Source of the DNA: Oscillibacter valericigenes
GTDB taxonomy: Bacteria; Bacillota; Clostridia; Oscillospirales; Oscillospiraceae
Assembly (NCBI RefSeq): GCF_016902445.1
Contig: NZ_JACSNX010000013.1
Span: forward strand, 1-64,000
Direction of reading: 5' to 3'
Length of the DNA: 64,000 nt
In this document: positions 1 through 7,352 of the stretch, piece after piece
How the letters are laid out: each line of letters opens with the position of its first letter
Position numbering within the stretch: position 1 is the first letter of the stretch
Translations under genes and position numbers: made by a program
Notes under the pieces: generated by a model
Told to the model about the DNA's origin: nothing
The model's database searches: none
What the model saw: only the letters and a program-made list of their open reading frames with translations

Positions 1-125
1 ATGATCTCCTCCTCGTCCGTCAGGCTGGTGCGGTCATACACCGTCAGCTCGCCCAGCTTCTCCAGCTCGCCCCAGCTCAGGTCCCCGGGGTTCTCCGTAT
101 AGCCGTCCAAAATCACGATCTTCAT
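1..125 (-). CDS. D-2-hydroxyacid dehydrogenase, N-terminal fragment (cut by window edge)
   Basis: Only the first 41 or so codons are present and the gene runs off the left edge. The start MKIVILDGYTENPGDLSW followed by an LGELTVYDRT motif is typical of the N-terminus of glycerate dehydrogenase/hydroxypyruvate reductase-like proteins of the SerA superfamily. An AGGAGG ribosome site lies just upstream of the ATG. It is the last visible gene of the sigma-54 operon and follows the Ldh2-type gene after a 67-bp gap containing a GC-rich hairpin. A second hydroxyacid dehydrogenase heads the same operon, so the pathway probably handles both enantiomers of a 2-hydroxy acid or a 2-keto/2-hydroxy pair (inference). 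Confidence 0.75.
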   Translation of the reverse strand, partial: MKIVILDGYTENPGDLSWGELEKLGELTVYDRTSLTDEEEI

Positions 126-148
126 GGGTTGTTCCTCCTAACTTGGTT

Positions 149-176
149 GTCCCCCGGCCGTATAGGGCCGGGGGAC
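149..176. other. Intercistronic GC-rich hairpin
   Basis: An 11-bp perfect stem (149-159 with 166-176) and a 6-nt loop lie between the Ldh2-type gene and the last operon gene. No T-tract follows on either strand, so it looks like an mRNA-stabilising or processing hairpin and not a terminator. Confidence 0.5.
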
Positions 177-192
177 GGTGTGGGTCTCTGTC

Positions 193-1245
193 TCAGCACT
201 TCTGCAGCAGATCCATGGAGACGCCGTACTTTCCGGCCAGTTCCTGGAACTCCTTCTCGATGGCGGGGCTGATATCGATGCCCTCTGCCTCCGCCTTCTG
301 GGTAGAGCGGTACTCGATCTCGCCGGGGATCATGATCTCCTGGAACCCCGGGGCCGCCGGGGCGGCCTTCAGCTCATCGTACATGGCGTCAGTCCGGGCC
401 TTGAAGGTCTCCAGATCCACAAAGCGGCCGATGTCGATGGCGCCCATGAAGTAGCCCACGCCGGAGGGCTCCTTGGGGTCCTCGAACATCCGGGGGATCT
501 GCCGGCTGTTGTTGCCGCCGCAGAGGCAGCAGCAGATCACGTCGATGATCAGGGCCAGGGCGTAGCCCTTGGCGCCGCCCAGCGGGGTCAGGGCGCCCTT
601 GTTGGCCACGACGGGATCCGTGGTGGGGCTGCCGTCCGGGGCCAGGGCCCAGTTGTCCGGAATGGACTTGCCCTCTTTCATGGCCAGGGCGATCTTGCCC
701 TTGGCCACGGTGCTGGTGGCCATGTCCAGCACCAGATCCGGGTACTTGCCGGAGGGCACCGCCACCGTCATGGGGTTGGTGCCCAGCATGGCGGTGGCGC
801 CGCCGAAGGGGGCCACCAGGGCGGGCGAATTGCAGATATTGAAGCCGATCATGCCCTCCGCCGCGGCCTGCATGGCGTAGAAGCCGCCGAAGCCGTAGTG
901 GGAGGCGTGATTCACGGTGCAGAAGCTGACGCCGTACTCCTTGGCCCGCCGGATGCACTCCTGCATGGCGGCGGTGCCGATGGTGGAGCCCATGCCGTTG
1001 TTTCCATCCATAGAGAAGACCGCGCCGCTGTCCATGGTGATGGTGGGCTGGGCCGTGGCGGAAGTGCAGCCCCGCTCGATGCGGGTCACGTAGCCGCCCA
1101 GCCGGGTCATGCCGTGAGAGCGGACGCCCCGCATATCGCTGAGCAGCAGGTTTTTCAGCAGCGTCTCAGCATCCTGGTGGGACATGCCCACCTTTTCCGC
1201 CACCTGGATACCGAACTGCCGCAGGGATTCGACTGTGTATTTCAT
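193..1245 (-). CDS. Ldh2/malate-lactate dehydrogenase family oxidoreductase
   Basis: A 350-aa cytosolic NAD(P)-dependent dehydrogenase of the Ldh_2 family, which includes malate, L-lactate, ureidoglycolate and (R)-sulfolactate dehydrogenases. Visible signatures are RSHGMTRLGGY near residue 40, the VNHASHYGFGGFYAM stretch with the family catalytic histidine, GTNPMTVAVP, DMATSTVAKGKI and GGAKGYALALIID. The start is placed at MKYTVES, because AAGGAGG lies 8 nt before it; an in-frame ATG 18 nt upstream overlaps that ribosome site. It follows the RraA gene in the same operon. In sulfolactate-degrading bacteria an Ldh2 enzyme pairs with a SerA-type enzyme and a TTT transporter, so that pathway is one candidate, but no sulfo-lyase is visible here. 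Confidence 0.85.
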   Translation of the reverse strand: MKYTVESLRQFGIQVAEKVGMSHQDAETLLKNLLLSDMRGVRSHGMTRLGGYVTRIERGCTSATAQPTITMDSGAVFSMDGNNGMGSTIGTAAMQECIRRAKEYGVSFCTVNHASHYGFGGFYAMQAAAEGMIGFNICNSPALVAPFGGATAMLGTNPMTVAVPSGKYPDLVLDMATSTVAKGKIALAMKEGKSIPDNWALAPDGSPTTDPVVANKGALTPLGGAKGYALALIIDVICCCLCGGNNSRQIPRMFEDPKEPSGVGYFMGAIDIGRFVDLETFKARTDAMYDELKAAPAAPGFQEIMIPGEIEYRSTQKAEAEGIDISPAIEKEFQELAGKYGVSMDLLQKC

Positions 1246-1275
1246 GGGAAAGACCTCCTTCAATCTGCGTTTGGT

Positions 1276-2007
1276 TTATCTCTGGGGTGCGATGGCCGCC
1301 CGGCGGCGCTGCATCTCGCCCCGCCACTCCATGATCTGCTTGGCCGTGACCTTTTCCCCCCGGGCGATGGCGGCCTGGCAGGGCCCCTTCAGGGCCTCCT
1401 CGGCATCCATGGCCCGGACGCAGGCCTCCGCCAGCTGTCCGGCGATCTCCTGGGGGATGACGATGGCCCCATGGGCGTCCGCGTGGATCAGATCCCCGGG
1501 GCGGACGGTCATGCCGCAGATGTCCACCGCCGTGCCGGCCTCCACCATGTGGATGTAGGCGTGGGAGATCAGCACCTCTTTGGAGAACAGATAGAACCCG
1601 ACCTTCTTTACCTCTTCGATGTCCCGGACGCCGCCGTCGGTGATGACGCCGATGCAGCCCAGGGCCCGGTGGACCGTGGCCTGCACGTCGCCCCAGAAGG
1701 AGCCCACCGGCACCCGGTCCAGATCCTGGATGGCCGCCACCATGGGCAGGTCAAAGTCCTCATACTGGCGGTAATACGCCTCCATCACGGCGCTGTGGGC
1801 CGGCGTGGCCGGCTGCCGGGCGGAGATGACGCCGGTGCGGGCGTAGCCCACCATGGCCTTGTCGCTCATGGCGGCGCGCATCCGCAGCTCCGGCCGGGTG
1901 AAGCCCTCAGTCCGGCTCCGGACGCCGAAGCCCTCAATGGCGTTGCAGATAGTGGGGGTGTCGAACTGGGCCAGGGCGTCCAGCTGTTCCCGTGTCAGCA
2001 GCTCCAT
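1276..2007 (-). CDS. RraA-family aldolase/oxaloacetate decarboxylase-like protein
   Basis: A 243-aa protein of the RraA/HMG-aldolase fold. Seen motifs are DTPTICNAIEGFG at the N-terminus, GCIGVITDGGVRDIEEV in the middle and RPGDLIHADAHGAIVIP toward the end, which together form the metal-dependent active site of 4-hydroxy-4-methyl-2-oxoglutarate aldolases and related oxaloacetate decarboxylases. Its ATG lies one base after the stop of the upstream HpcH/HpaI aldolase gene, so the two are translationally coupled. In this operon it probably cleaves or decarboxylates a 2-keto acid made by the dehydrogenases. It lacks any regulator-of-RNase-E context. Confidence 0.85.
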   Translation of the reverse strand: MELLTREQLDALAQFDTPTICNAIEGFGVRSRTEGFTRPELRMRAAMSDKAMVGYARTGVISARQPATPAHSAVMEAYYRQYEDFDLPMVAAIQDLDRVPVGSFWGDVQATVHRALGCIGVITDGGVRDIEEVKKVGFYLFSKEVLISHAYIHMVEAGTAVDICGMTVRPGDLIHADAHGAIVIPQEIAGQLAEACVRAMDAEEALKGPCQAAIARGEKVTAKQIMEWRGEMQRRRAAIAPQR

Positions 2008-2008
2008 C

Positions 2009-2812
2009 TCAATACGCCCTCTCCAGCTGGTCCAGGATGGTGTGGGAGGTCTGCATCACGTTCTTGGCGCCGCTGACGATGTAGTTGAAGTCGAAGTTCA
2101 TGCACATGAAGTTGACGCCCCGGCGGGTCCAGTCCCGGATGAACTTCTCGCTGCAGGCGCCGGACACGCCGAAGAGCTTGCCGGTGCCGGCCAGGGCCTC
2201 GCCGATCTTGTCGAACTGCTCCAGCACCTCGGGGTCATTGACGGTGTAGGTCCGCTCCGGGGTGTTCATGCTCATGGTGAAGTCGTTGGGGCCCACCACG
2301 AAGCCGCTGATGCCAGGCAGCTTGGCGATCTCCGGCAGGTCCTTCACCACATCGATATGCTCGATCTGGACGATGGTGAGGATGTACTTGTCCGTGTCGG
2401 CCACGTACGCGTTCTTGTCCCAGATGCCGTAGTTGACCGCCCGGCGGGTGCCCATGCCCCGGATGCCGGCGGGGGGATAGTGGGTGGCGGCGGCAGCCTG
2501 CTTGGCCTCTTCCAGGGAACAGACCATAGGCACCACGATGCCGTCTGCGCCCATGTCCAGGATGGCCTTGATGATGACGGGGTCGTTCCAGGGCACCCGG
2601 ACGATACCGGCGGCACCGGCAGCCCGGCAGGCCATCAGGTGGTTCTGGATGTCCTTGCGGTCGATGGCGCTGTGCTCGCCGTCGATCCAGATAAAGTCAA
2701 AGCCGCAGCCGGCGATCATCTCCGTGACGAAGGGACTGTCGAAGCCCACATGGGAACCCAGCGCCAGCTTGCCGGCGGCTACCTTGTCAGTGATCTTGTG
2801 TGCGTTATACAT
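2009..2812 (-). CDS. HpcH/HpaI class II aldolase family protein
   Basis: A 267-aa pyruvate-dependent aldolase/lyase. Family motifs visible are GFDFIWIDGEHSAIDR near residue 40, VRVPWNDPVIIKAILDMGADGIVVPMV, the QIEH metal-ligand Glu and GFVVGPNDFTM with the second metal-binding Asp. Known relatives include 4-hydroxy-2-oxoheptanedioate and 2-keto-3-deoxyrhamnonate aldolases. AAGGAGG precedes the ATG. It sits directly downstream of the TctC gene and upstream of RraA, which suggests that carbon-carbon cleavage follows uptake and oxidation of the substrate (inference). The exact substrate cannot be read from the sequence. Confidence 0.85.
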   Translation of the reverse strand: MYNAHKITDKVAAGKLALGSHVGFDSPFVTEMIAGCGFDFIWIDGEHSAIDRKDIQNHLMACRAAGAAGIVRVPWNDPVIIKAILDMGADGIVVPMVCSLEEAKQAAAATHYPPAGIRGMGTRRAVNYGIWDKNAYVADTDKYILTIVQIEHIDVVKDLPEIAKLPGISGFVVGPNDFTMSMNTPERTYTVNDPEVLEQFDKIGEALAGTGKLFGVSGACSEKFIRDWTRRGVNFMCMNFDFNYIVSGAKNVMQTSHTILDQLERAY

Positions 2813-2852
2813 GGAAATTCCTCCTTGTTGAACGATATAGGGGTAGAAGAAC

Positions 2853-2885
2853 GGCAGGCCCGGCCGGTTTTCGGCCGGACCTGCC
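2853..2885. other. Hairpin between transporter and aldolase genes
   Basis: A strong GC-rich stem-loop with a GTTTT loop and no T-tract lies after the solute-binding-protein gene. Such hairpins commonly protect the 3' end of an abundantly needed binding-protein message within an operon. Confidence 0.5.
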
Positions 2886-2912
2886 GCCGAGGGGAAAGCT
2901 GGTCAGAGTGTC

Positions 2913-3920
2913 TTACTTGAAGTAGTCGGCGTAGGCCATCATCTTCTCGTTCTCTTCCTGGATGTAGGCGATGGACTCCTCGGTGTCCATGAAGAGCGGG
3001 GTCTGGTTGTAGGCGGTCTTGATGGCCTCTGCATATTCAGGCATCTCAGAAACCGTCTTGAAGGCTTCCGCAAACTTCTCAGTGATTGCAGGATCCACGC
3101 CCTTCGGGAACAGCACATAATAGGTCAGGTCATAGGACATATTCACGCCCTGCTCCAGGCAGGTAGGAACGTCGGGCAGATAGTCCAGCCGCTCGGAGGT
3201 GGTGACGCCCAGATACTTGAAGTCGCCGGAGGTCACATAGTCCTGAACGGTGCCGATGGGGTTGATGATAACATCCACATGGCCGCCCAGCAGAGAGGCG
3301 ACGCGCTCGGCGGAGGAAGAGGCGTTGACGATGTTCAGCTGGGCATCCTCCTCCACGTTCAGCACGACGGAGGCCCAGTGAGAGGTGGCGCCGGTGTTGG
3401 CGGCGATCTTCACGGTCTGCGGATGTGCCTGAGAATATTCAATCAACTCCTCCATGGTGTCATAGGGGGCGTCGGCGCGGACCACAACGGCCTCGCCGGA
3501 GCTCTCGCCAACGACAGCGACGACGTCGAATGCCTCGGAGCCGTAGTCGGCGATGCCGGTAGCCTGGTTGATATTCAGGCAGGTGTGATAGAACAGGCAG
3601 GTATAACCGTCGGGAGCGGCATTTTTCACTTCCTCGGAGCCCAGGGCGCCGCCGTTGCCGGTGATGTTGGTAACGGCCACGGTCTCTCCCAACACATCCT
3701 CCAGATACATTGCATACGTACGAGCATTAAAGTCCGTGTCGCCGCCGGCGCCCATGGGCACGATCATATTGATGGACTTGGTGGGCCAGTCGGTGCCGCC
3801 CTCGTCCGTGGAGGCACCGCCGTCATCCGTCGTGTCAGAGCCGCCATTGCAGCCCGCCAGGAGCGTGCACATCATTGCTATGGCAGAGAGAAGGGCAAAC
3901 AATTTCTTCCAGTTTTTCAT
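2913..3920 (-). CDS. tctC: Tripartite tricarboxylate transporter substrate-binding protein (TctC/Bug family)
   Basis: A 335-aa secreted lipoprotein that captures carboxylic acids for the TctAB permease. The N-terminus MKNWKKLFALLSAIAMMC leads into an LLAGC lipobox, so the mature protein is lipid-anchored at a cysteine near residue 25. The body has the Bug-family pattern (INMIVPMGAGGDTDFNAR, TGNGGALGSEEVKNAAPDGYT and VADAPYDTMEELIEY-like segments). The start is taken at MKNWKK because AAAGGAAG precedes it and the signal peptide begins there; an upstream in-frame ATG at 3971 would add an unlikely extension. It follows TctA by 52 bp. Confidence 0.92.
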   Translation of the reverse strand: MKNWKKLFALLSAIAMMCTLLAGCNGGSDTTDDGGASTDEGGTDWPTKSINMIVPMGAGGDTDFNARTYAMYLEDVLGETVAVTNITGNGGALGSEEVKNAAPDGYTCLFYHTCLNINQATGIADYGSEAFDVVAVVGESSGEAVVVRADAPYDTMEELIEYSQAHPQTVKIAANTGATSHWASVVLNVEEDAQLNIVNASSSAERVASLLGGHVDVIINPIGTVQDYVTSGDFKYLGVTTSERLDYLPDVPTCLEQGVNMSYDLTYYVLFPKGVDPAITEKFAEAFKTVSEMPEYAEAIKTAYNQTPLFMDTEESIAYIQEENEKMMAYADYFK

Positions 3921-3972
3921 TTCGAGACTTCCTTTCTTTTCATGTTTGAACAGCATCTGCCGTGTATCCAAA

Positions 3973-5475
3973 TCAGGAATTGGCGGCGGCCTTGCGATCC
4001 TTCAGCTGCTTGCGGACCGTCAGTACGATGGAGATGGCGGCCATCACCAGGAACACGCAGGAAATGGGGGACGTGATGAAGATGCTGGGATCGTTGTTGG
4101 AGTACATCAGAGCGCGGCGCAGATTGGTCTCCACTGTCTCGCCCAGCACGAAGCTCATGATCATGGGAGGCAGCGGGATATCCAGCTTGCCCATGGCATA
4201 GCCCACCAGGCCGAAGAAGATGATGGACCAGCAGTCGAACATCCGGTTGTTCAGAGCGAAAGCGCCGATGATGCACAGTACGATGATGATGGGCATCAGA
4301 TAGTACTTGGGCACCTTCAGGACCTTGGCAAACAGCCGCAGGCCGAACATCTGGATAACGATCATCATGACGGAGGCGACGCACATAGAGGCGAAGATAC
4401 TGTAGACCACGTCGGGGTGAGAAGTGAACAGCAGGGGTCCGGGCTGCACGCCGTGGACGATCAGGCCGCCCAGCAGCATGGCGGTGGCTGCGTCGCCGGG
4501 GATGCCCAGGGTCAGCAGGGGGACCATGGCGCCGCCGATGGTGGCGTTGTTGGCAGTCTCGGAGGCCACGACGCCGTCGATGATGCCGGTGCCGAACTTC
4601 TCGGGATACTTGGACTTGTTCTTGATGACAGAGTAGGCCAGGATGTTGGAGGTGGCGCCGCCGATGCCGGGCAGGATGCCGATGCCCACGCCGATCAGGG
4701 CCGCGATGAGGAAGTTGACCTTCTGGCTCAGGAATTCCTTCAGGGTGAAGCCGAAGCCCTTGCCCTTAAACTGCATCACCTGGCCGGAGCCGGCGATGAG
4801 CTGCTTCTTGTTGGCGGCGGTGCTGAGGATCTCTGAGATGGCGTACAGCCCCACCAGGACCGTCAGGATGTCGAAGCCGCCCCGCATGCCGGAGAAGCCG
4901 AAGGTATAGCGGTCCACCGCGTCGATGGGAGCCGCGCCCACAGTGACGAACACGATGCCCAGCGCCGCGGAGATCAGGCCCTTGACCAGGGACTTGCCGG
5001 ACAGGCTGGAGATCAGCGTCAGGGAGAAAATCGCCACGGCAAAATACTCCGCGGGGCCGAACTTCAGAGCGAAGTCCGCGATGATCGGAGAGACAAAGAC
5101 CAGCACCAGGATGCCGAAGATCGTGCCCAGGAAGGAGAACACCGTGCCGACGCCCAGCGCTTTATAGGCCTGACCTTTTCTGGCAAGGGGGCTTCCGTCG
5201 AAGCAGGTGGCCACCGAGGCCGGCGTGCCGGGGATGTTGATGAGGATCGCCGCGATCAGGCCGCCGGACACGGCGCCGATGTAGATGGCGATCAGCAGGG
5301 CCATGCCCTTGATGGGGCCCAGGCTGTAGGTCACCGGCAGGAACAGGGCGATGCCGGTCACTGCCGTCAGGCCGGGAACAGAGCCGAAGATGATGCCGAC
5401 AATCGTTCCCAAAATCATCAGCACCAGGGTTTCCGGCGATGCGATCGCCGCAAGACCGTCAATAAAAAGTTCCAT
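3973..5475 (-). CDS. tctA: Tripartite tricarboxylate transporter large membrane subunit TctA
   Basis: A 500-aa polytopic membrane protein with the TctA family signatures GSVPGLTAVTGIALFLPVTY near residue 30 and the invariant NIPGTPASVATCFDGSPLA near residue 80. A repeated version (GIGGATSNILAYSVIKN and GIPGDAATAMLLGGL) appears in the second half, as expected of the internally duplicated fold. It forms the ion-coupled channel with TctB and receives substrate from TctC. It lies 15 bp downstream of TctB in the same operon. Confidence 0.95.
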   Translation of the reverse strand: MELFIDGLAAIASPETLVLMILGTIVGIIFGSVPGLTAVTGIALFLPVTYSLGPIKGMALLIAIYIGAVSGGLIAAILINIPGTPASVATCFDGSPLARKGQAYKALGVGTVFSFLGTIFGILVLVFVSPIIADFALKFGPAEYFAVAIFSLTLISSLSGKSLVKGLISAALGIVFVTVGAAPIDAVDRYTFGFSGMRGGFDILTVLVGLYAISEILSTAANKKQLIAGSGQVMQFKGKGFGFTLKEFLSQKVNFLIAALIGVGIGILPGIGGATSNILAYSVIKNKSKYPEKFGTGIIDGVVASETANNATIGGAMVPLLTLGIPGDAATAMLLGGLIVHGVQPGPLLFTSHPDVVYSIFASMCVASVMMIVIQMFGLRLFAKVLKVPKYYLMPIIIVLCIIGAFALNNRMFDCWSIIFFGLVGYAMGKLDIPLPPMIMSFVLGETVETNLRRALMYSNNDPSIFITSPISCVFLVMAAISIVLTVRKQLKDRKAAANS

Positions 5476-5490
5476 TTATCACGCCCTCCT

Positions 5491-6048
5491 TTATCCGATG
5501 ATACCGGTCGGCAGGACCATATCCAGGCCGTACACGAACAGGTAATAGACGCCGACGGCCACCACAACAGAGAGAATGATGATGACCGGCAGCTTCCGCT
5601 TCTGCTTCGGCGTCAGCAGCATCATGGTGGCAAACAGGAACAGCGCCGAGGAGATCATGAAGCCCAAAACAGACATGAGCGCCATGTAGACGATCAGGAT
5701 CAGGAAGATCGCCACCAGGGCCTTGGTGTCGGCGTTCCGGTTGGCGGCATCGTCGTCCCAGTCCTCCACCTTGAATTCGCCGTTCTCATCAGCCGTCTCC
5801 GCGGGCGCGGCGGGGGCCTCTGCCGCAGGGGCGCTCTTGCTGGTTCTGGAAGCAAAGACCAGCTGCAAAACGCTCAGAAGGATCAGCAGCACACCCACTA
5901 CCTTGGGCAGGAACGAGGAGTCCACTACAGAGGACCCACCGTAAGCGTCATAGCTTGGGATCGTGAAAGCCAGCGCGAAATACGCGATGCCGACCACCAG
6001 GAAGATGACACCCACCAACATTTCTTTGTTTTGCATGAGTTTTTTCAT
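5491..6048 (-). CDS. tctB: Tripartite tricarboxylate transporter small membrane subunit TctB
   Basis: A 185-aa protein with four predicted hydrophobic helices (about residues 12-30, 48-66, 115-140 and 150-175) and the FLPKVVGVLLILLSVLQLV segment typical of TctB. Between helices 2 and 3 is a loop of about 45 residues rich in Ala, Pro, Glu and Asp (APAAEAPAAPAETADENGE), longer and more acidic than usual. GGAGGTGAGAACGG precedes the ATG. It is the second gene of the operon. Confidence 0.88.
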   Translation of the reverse strand: MKKLMQNKEMLVGVIFLVVGIAYFALAFTIPSYDAYGGSSVVDSSFLPKVVGVLLILLSVLQLVFASRTSKSAPAAEAPAAPAETADENGEFKVEDWDDDAANRNADTKALVAIFLILIVYMALMSVLGFMISSALFLFATMMLLTPKQKRKLPVIIILSVVVAVGVYYLFVYGLDMVLPTGIIG

Positions 6049-6071
6049 CCGTTCTCACCTCCGAAATCTGT

Positions 6072-7040
6072 TTACACCCTCGGTCCCTTGGGCACCACCA
6101 CCGGCCAGGTGGGCTGCTTGCCGGAGAGTACCTCGTCGATGCCCATGGCAGCGTGCAGGCCCATGCGGTCCGTGGTCTCAATGGTCAGCGCCGCGTTGTG
6201 AGGCGTCACCACCACGTTGGGCAGCTGGAACAGCGGGTCCTCCGGGCTGGGAGGCTCGGCGGGATACACGTCCAGCCCCGCGCCGGCGATGGCGTTGTTC
6301 TTCAGTGCCTCGATCAGGTCCTCCTCCCGGATCAGGTCGCCCCGGGCCGCATTGATGAGATAGGCCGTGGGCTTCATCATGCCGATCAGCCGAGCGTCCA
6401 CGCTGTTGCGGGTCTCCGGTGTGGAGGGCATGTGGATGGACACGATATCGCTGCCGGAGAAGATCTCCTCCATGGTCTCACAGCGCCGGACCTCCGGGTC
6501 CCACCGGTCCGCCGGCAGGAAGGGGTCATATCCCAGCACCTTCATGCCGAAGCCGTTGATGGCCTTCTTTGCCACCATGTGGCCGATCTTGCCCAGGCCC
6601 AGCAGGCCCAGGGTCTTGCCCTCCAGATCCATGCCCTTGACCCGGTTGCGGATCTCGTAATCCCCGTTCCGAATGGCCTTGTCAAAAAGGACCAGCTTTT
6701 TGGCGCAGGCCAGGATCAGCATCATGGTGTGCTCCGCCACCGCCACCGTATTGGACAGGGGGCCGTTGGTCACCCAGATGTTCAGGTCTCTCGCCGCGTC
6801 CAGATCGATCTTGTCCAGGCCGACGCCGTGCTTGCTGATGACCTTCAGATGAGGCGCCGCCTCCATGATCCCACGTGTGATATGCTCGTTCCGGGCCAGC
6901 AGCGCATCGCAGTCTGCAGCGTCTTCCATAATGGTCTGTTCATCGATCCCCCGGCCCATTTTGATGACGTACCCGCGTTCCCGCAGATAGTCCTTTCCCG
7001 GCTGGGAAATGTCCGAAGGGATCAGGACCTTCTGTTCCAT
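6072..7040 (-). CDS. SerA-type D-2-hydroxyacid dehydrogenase
   Basis: A 322-aa NAD-dependent dehydrogenase, first gene of the operon. Visible are the Rossmann motif GLLGLGKIGHMVAKK near residue 150, the catalytic Arg in INAARGDLI, the Glu in VYPAEPP and the His in VVTPHNAALT. The start is placed at MEQKVLIPS (7040): an ATG at 7094 lies upstream of the predicted sigma-54 transcription start at about 7067 and so cannot be used from that promoter. Relatives include phosphoglycerate, hydroxypyruvate and (S)-sulfolactate dehydrogenases. Its substrate is probably what the TTT transporter imports (inference). Confidence 0.88.
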   Translation of the reverse strand: MEQKVLIPSDISQPGKDYLRERGYVIKMGRGIDEQTIMEDAADCDALLARNEHITRGIMEAAPHLKVISKHGVGLDKIDLDAARDLNIWVTNGPLSNTVAVAEHTMMLILACAKKLVLFDKAIRNGDYEIRNRVKGMDLEGKTLGLLGLGKIGHMVAKKAINGFGMKVLGYDPFLPADRWDPEVRRCETMEEIFSGSDIVSIHMPSTPETRNSVDARLIGMMKPTAYLINAARGDLIREEDLIEALKNNAIAGAGLDVYPAEPPSPEDPLFQLPNVVVTPHNAALTIETTDRMGLHAAMGIDEVLSGKQPTWPVVVPKGPRV

Positions 7041-7077
7041 GTGGTCACATCCTCTCTGTCTGTTTGCCCGTCTATAG

Positions 7078-7094
7078 AGCAACTTTCGTGCCAA
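7078..7094 (-). promoter_or_regulatory. Sigma-54 (-24/-12) promoter of the TTT/hydroxyacid operon
   Basis: On the minus strand TTGGCACG, four bases (AAAG) and TTGC match the sigma-54 consensus TGGCACG-N4-TTGCW, with GG at -24 and GC at -12. Transcription should start near 7067, 27 bp before the first gene. The divergent sigma-54 activator supports the call. Confidence 0.88.
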
Positions 7095-7178
7095 TCCCGG
7101 CGATCCGGCATATTTTAAAATTCTTTTTTCATATTGCTTAAATTTGGGGAAAGTGTTTTTGAATGTTCGCCGAAAGTA

Positions 7179-7219
7179 TCGTCAAATTCCAGTCAATGTT
7201 TTTGGCGGTTTCGTCAAAT
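7179..7219. promoter_or_regulatory. Candidate upstream activator sites
   Basis: The 9-mer TCGTCAAAT occurs at 7179-7187 and 7211-7219, 32 bp (about three helical turns) apart, 85-125 bp upstream of the sigma-54 promoter. This is the usual range for enhancer binding by a Fis-type HTH activator. The call is positional and no known PrpR-family site was matched. Confidence 0.4.
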
Positions 7220-7288
7220 ATTGTTTCAAGTGTTTAAAATATCGTTTAACCCGTTTAATTTTGTTTTATACACAGCGATTTTTCCCTC

Positions 7289-7317
7289 TTGACGGCCAAA
7301 AATGTGTTTGCTATGAT
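7289..7317 (+). promoter_or_regulatory. Sigma-70-type promoter of the PrpR-like regulator
   Basis: TTGACG (7289-7294), a 17-bp spacer and TATGAT (7312-7317) lie 36 bp before the regulator's ATG. The perfect palindrome GTTCTATAGAAC at 7319-7330 overlaps the expected start of transcription and may be an autoregulatory operator. Its core TCTATAGA also appears at 7071-7078 beside the sigma-54 promoter. Confidence 0.7.
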
Positions 7318-7352
7318 CGTTCTATAGAACAGTCAGAAACAGGAGGGGTGTT

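Noticed and set aside
178-2920. Long plus-strand frames rich in His, Gly, Ala and Asp
   Set aside because: They are antisense shadows of the Ldh2, RraA and HpaI genes; GC-rich DNA leaves such frames open.
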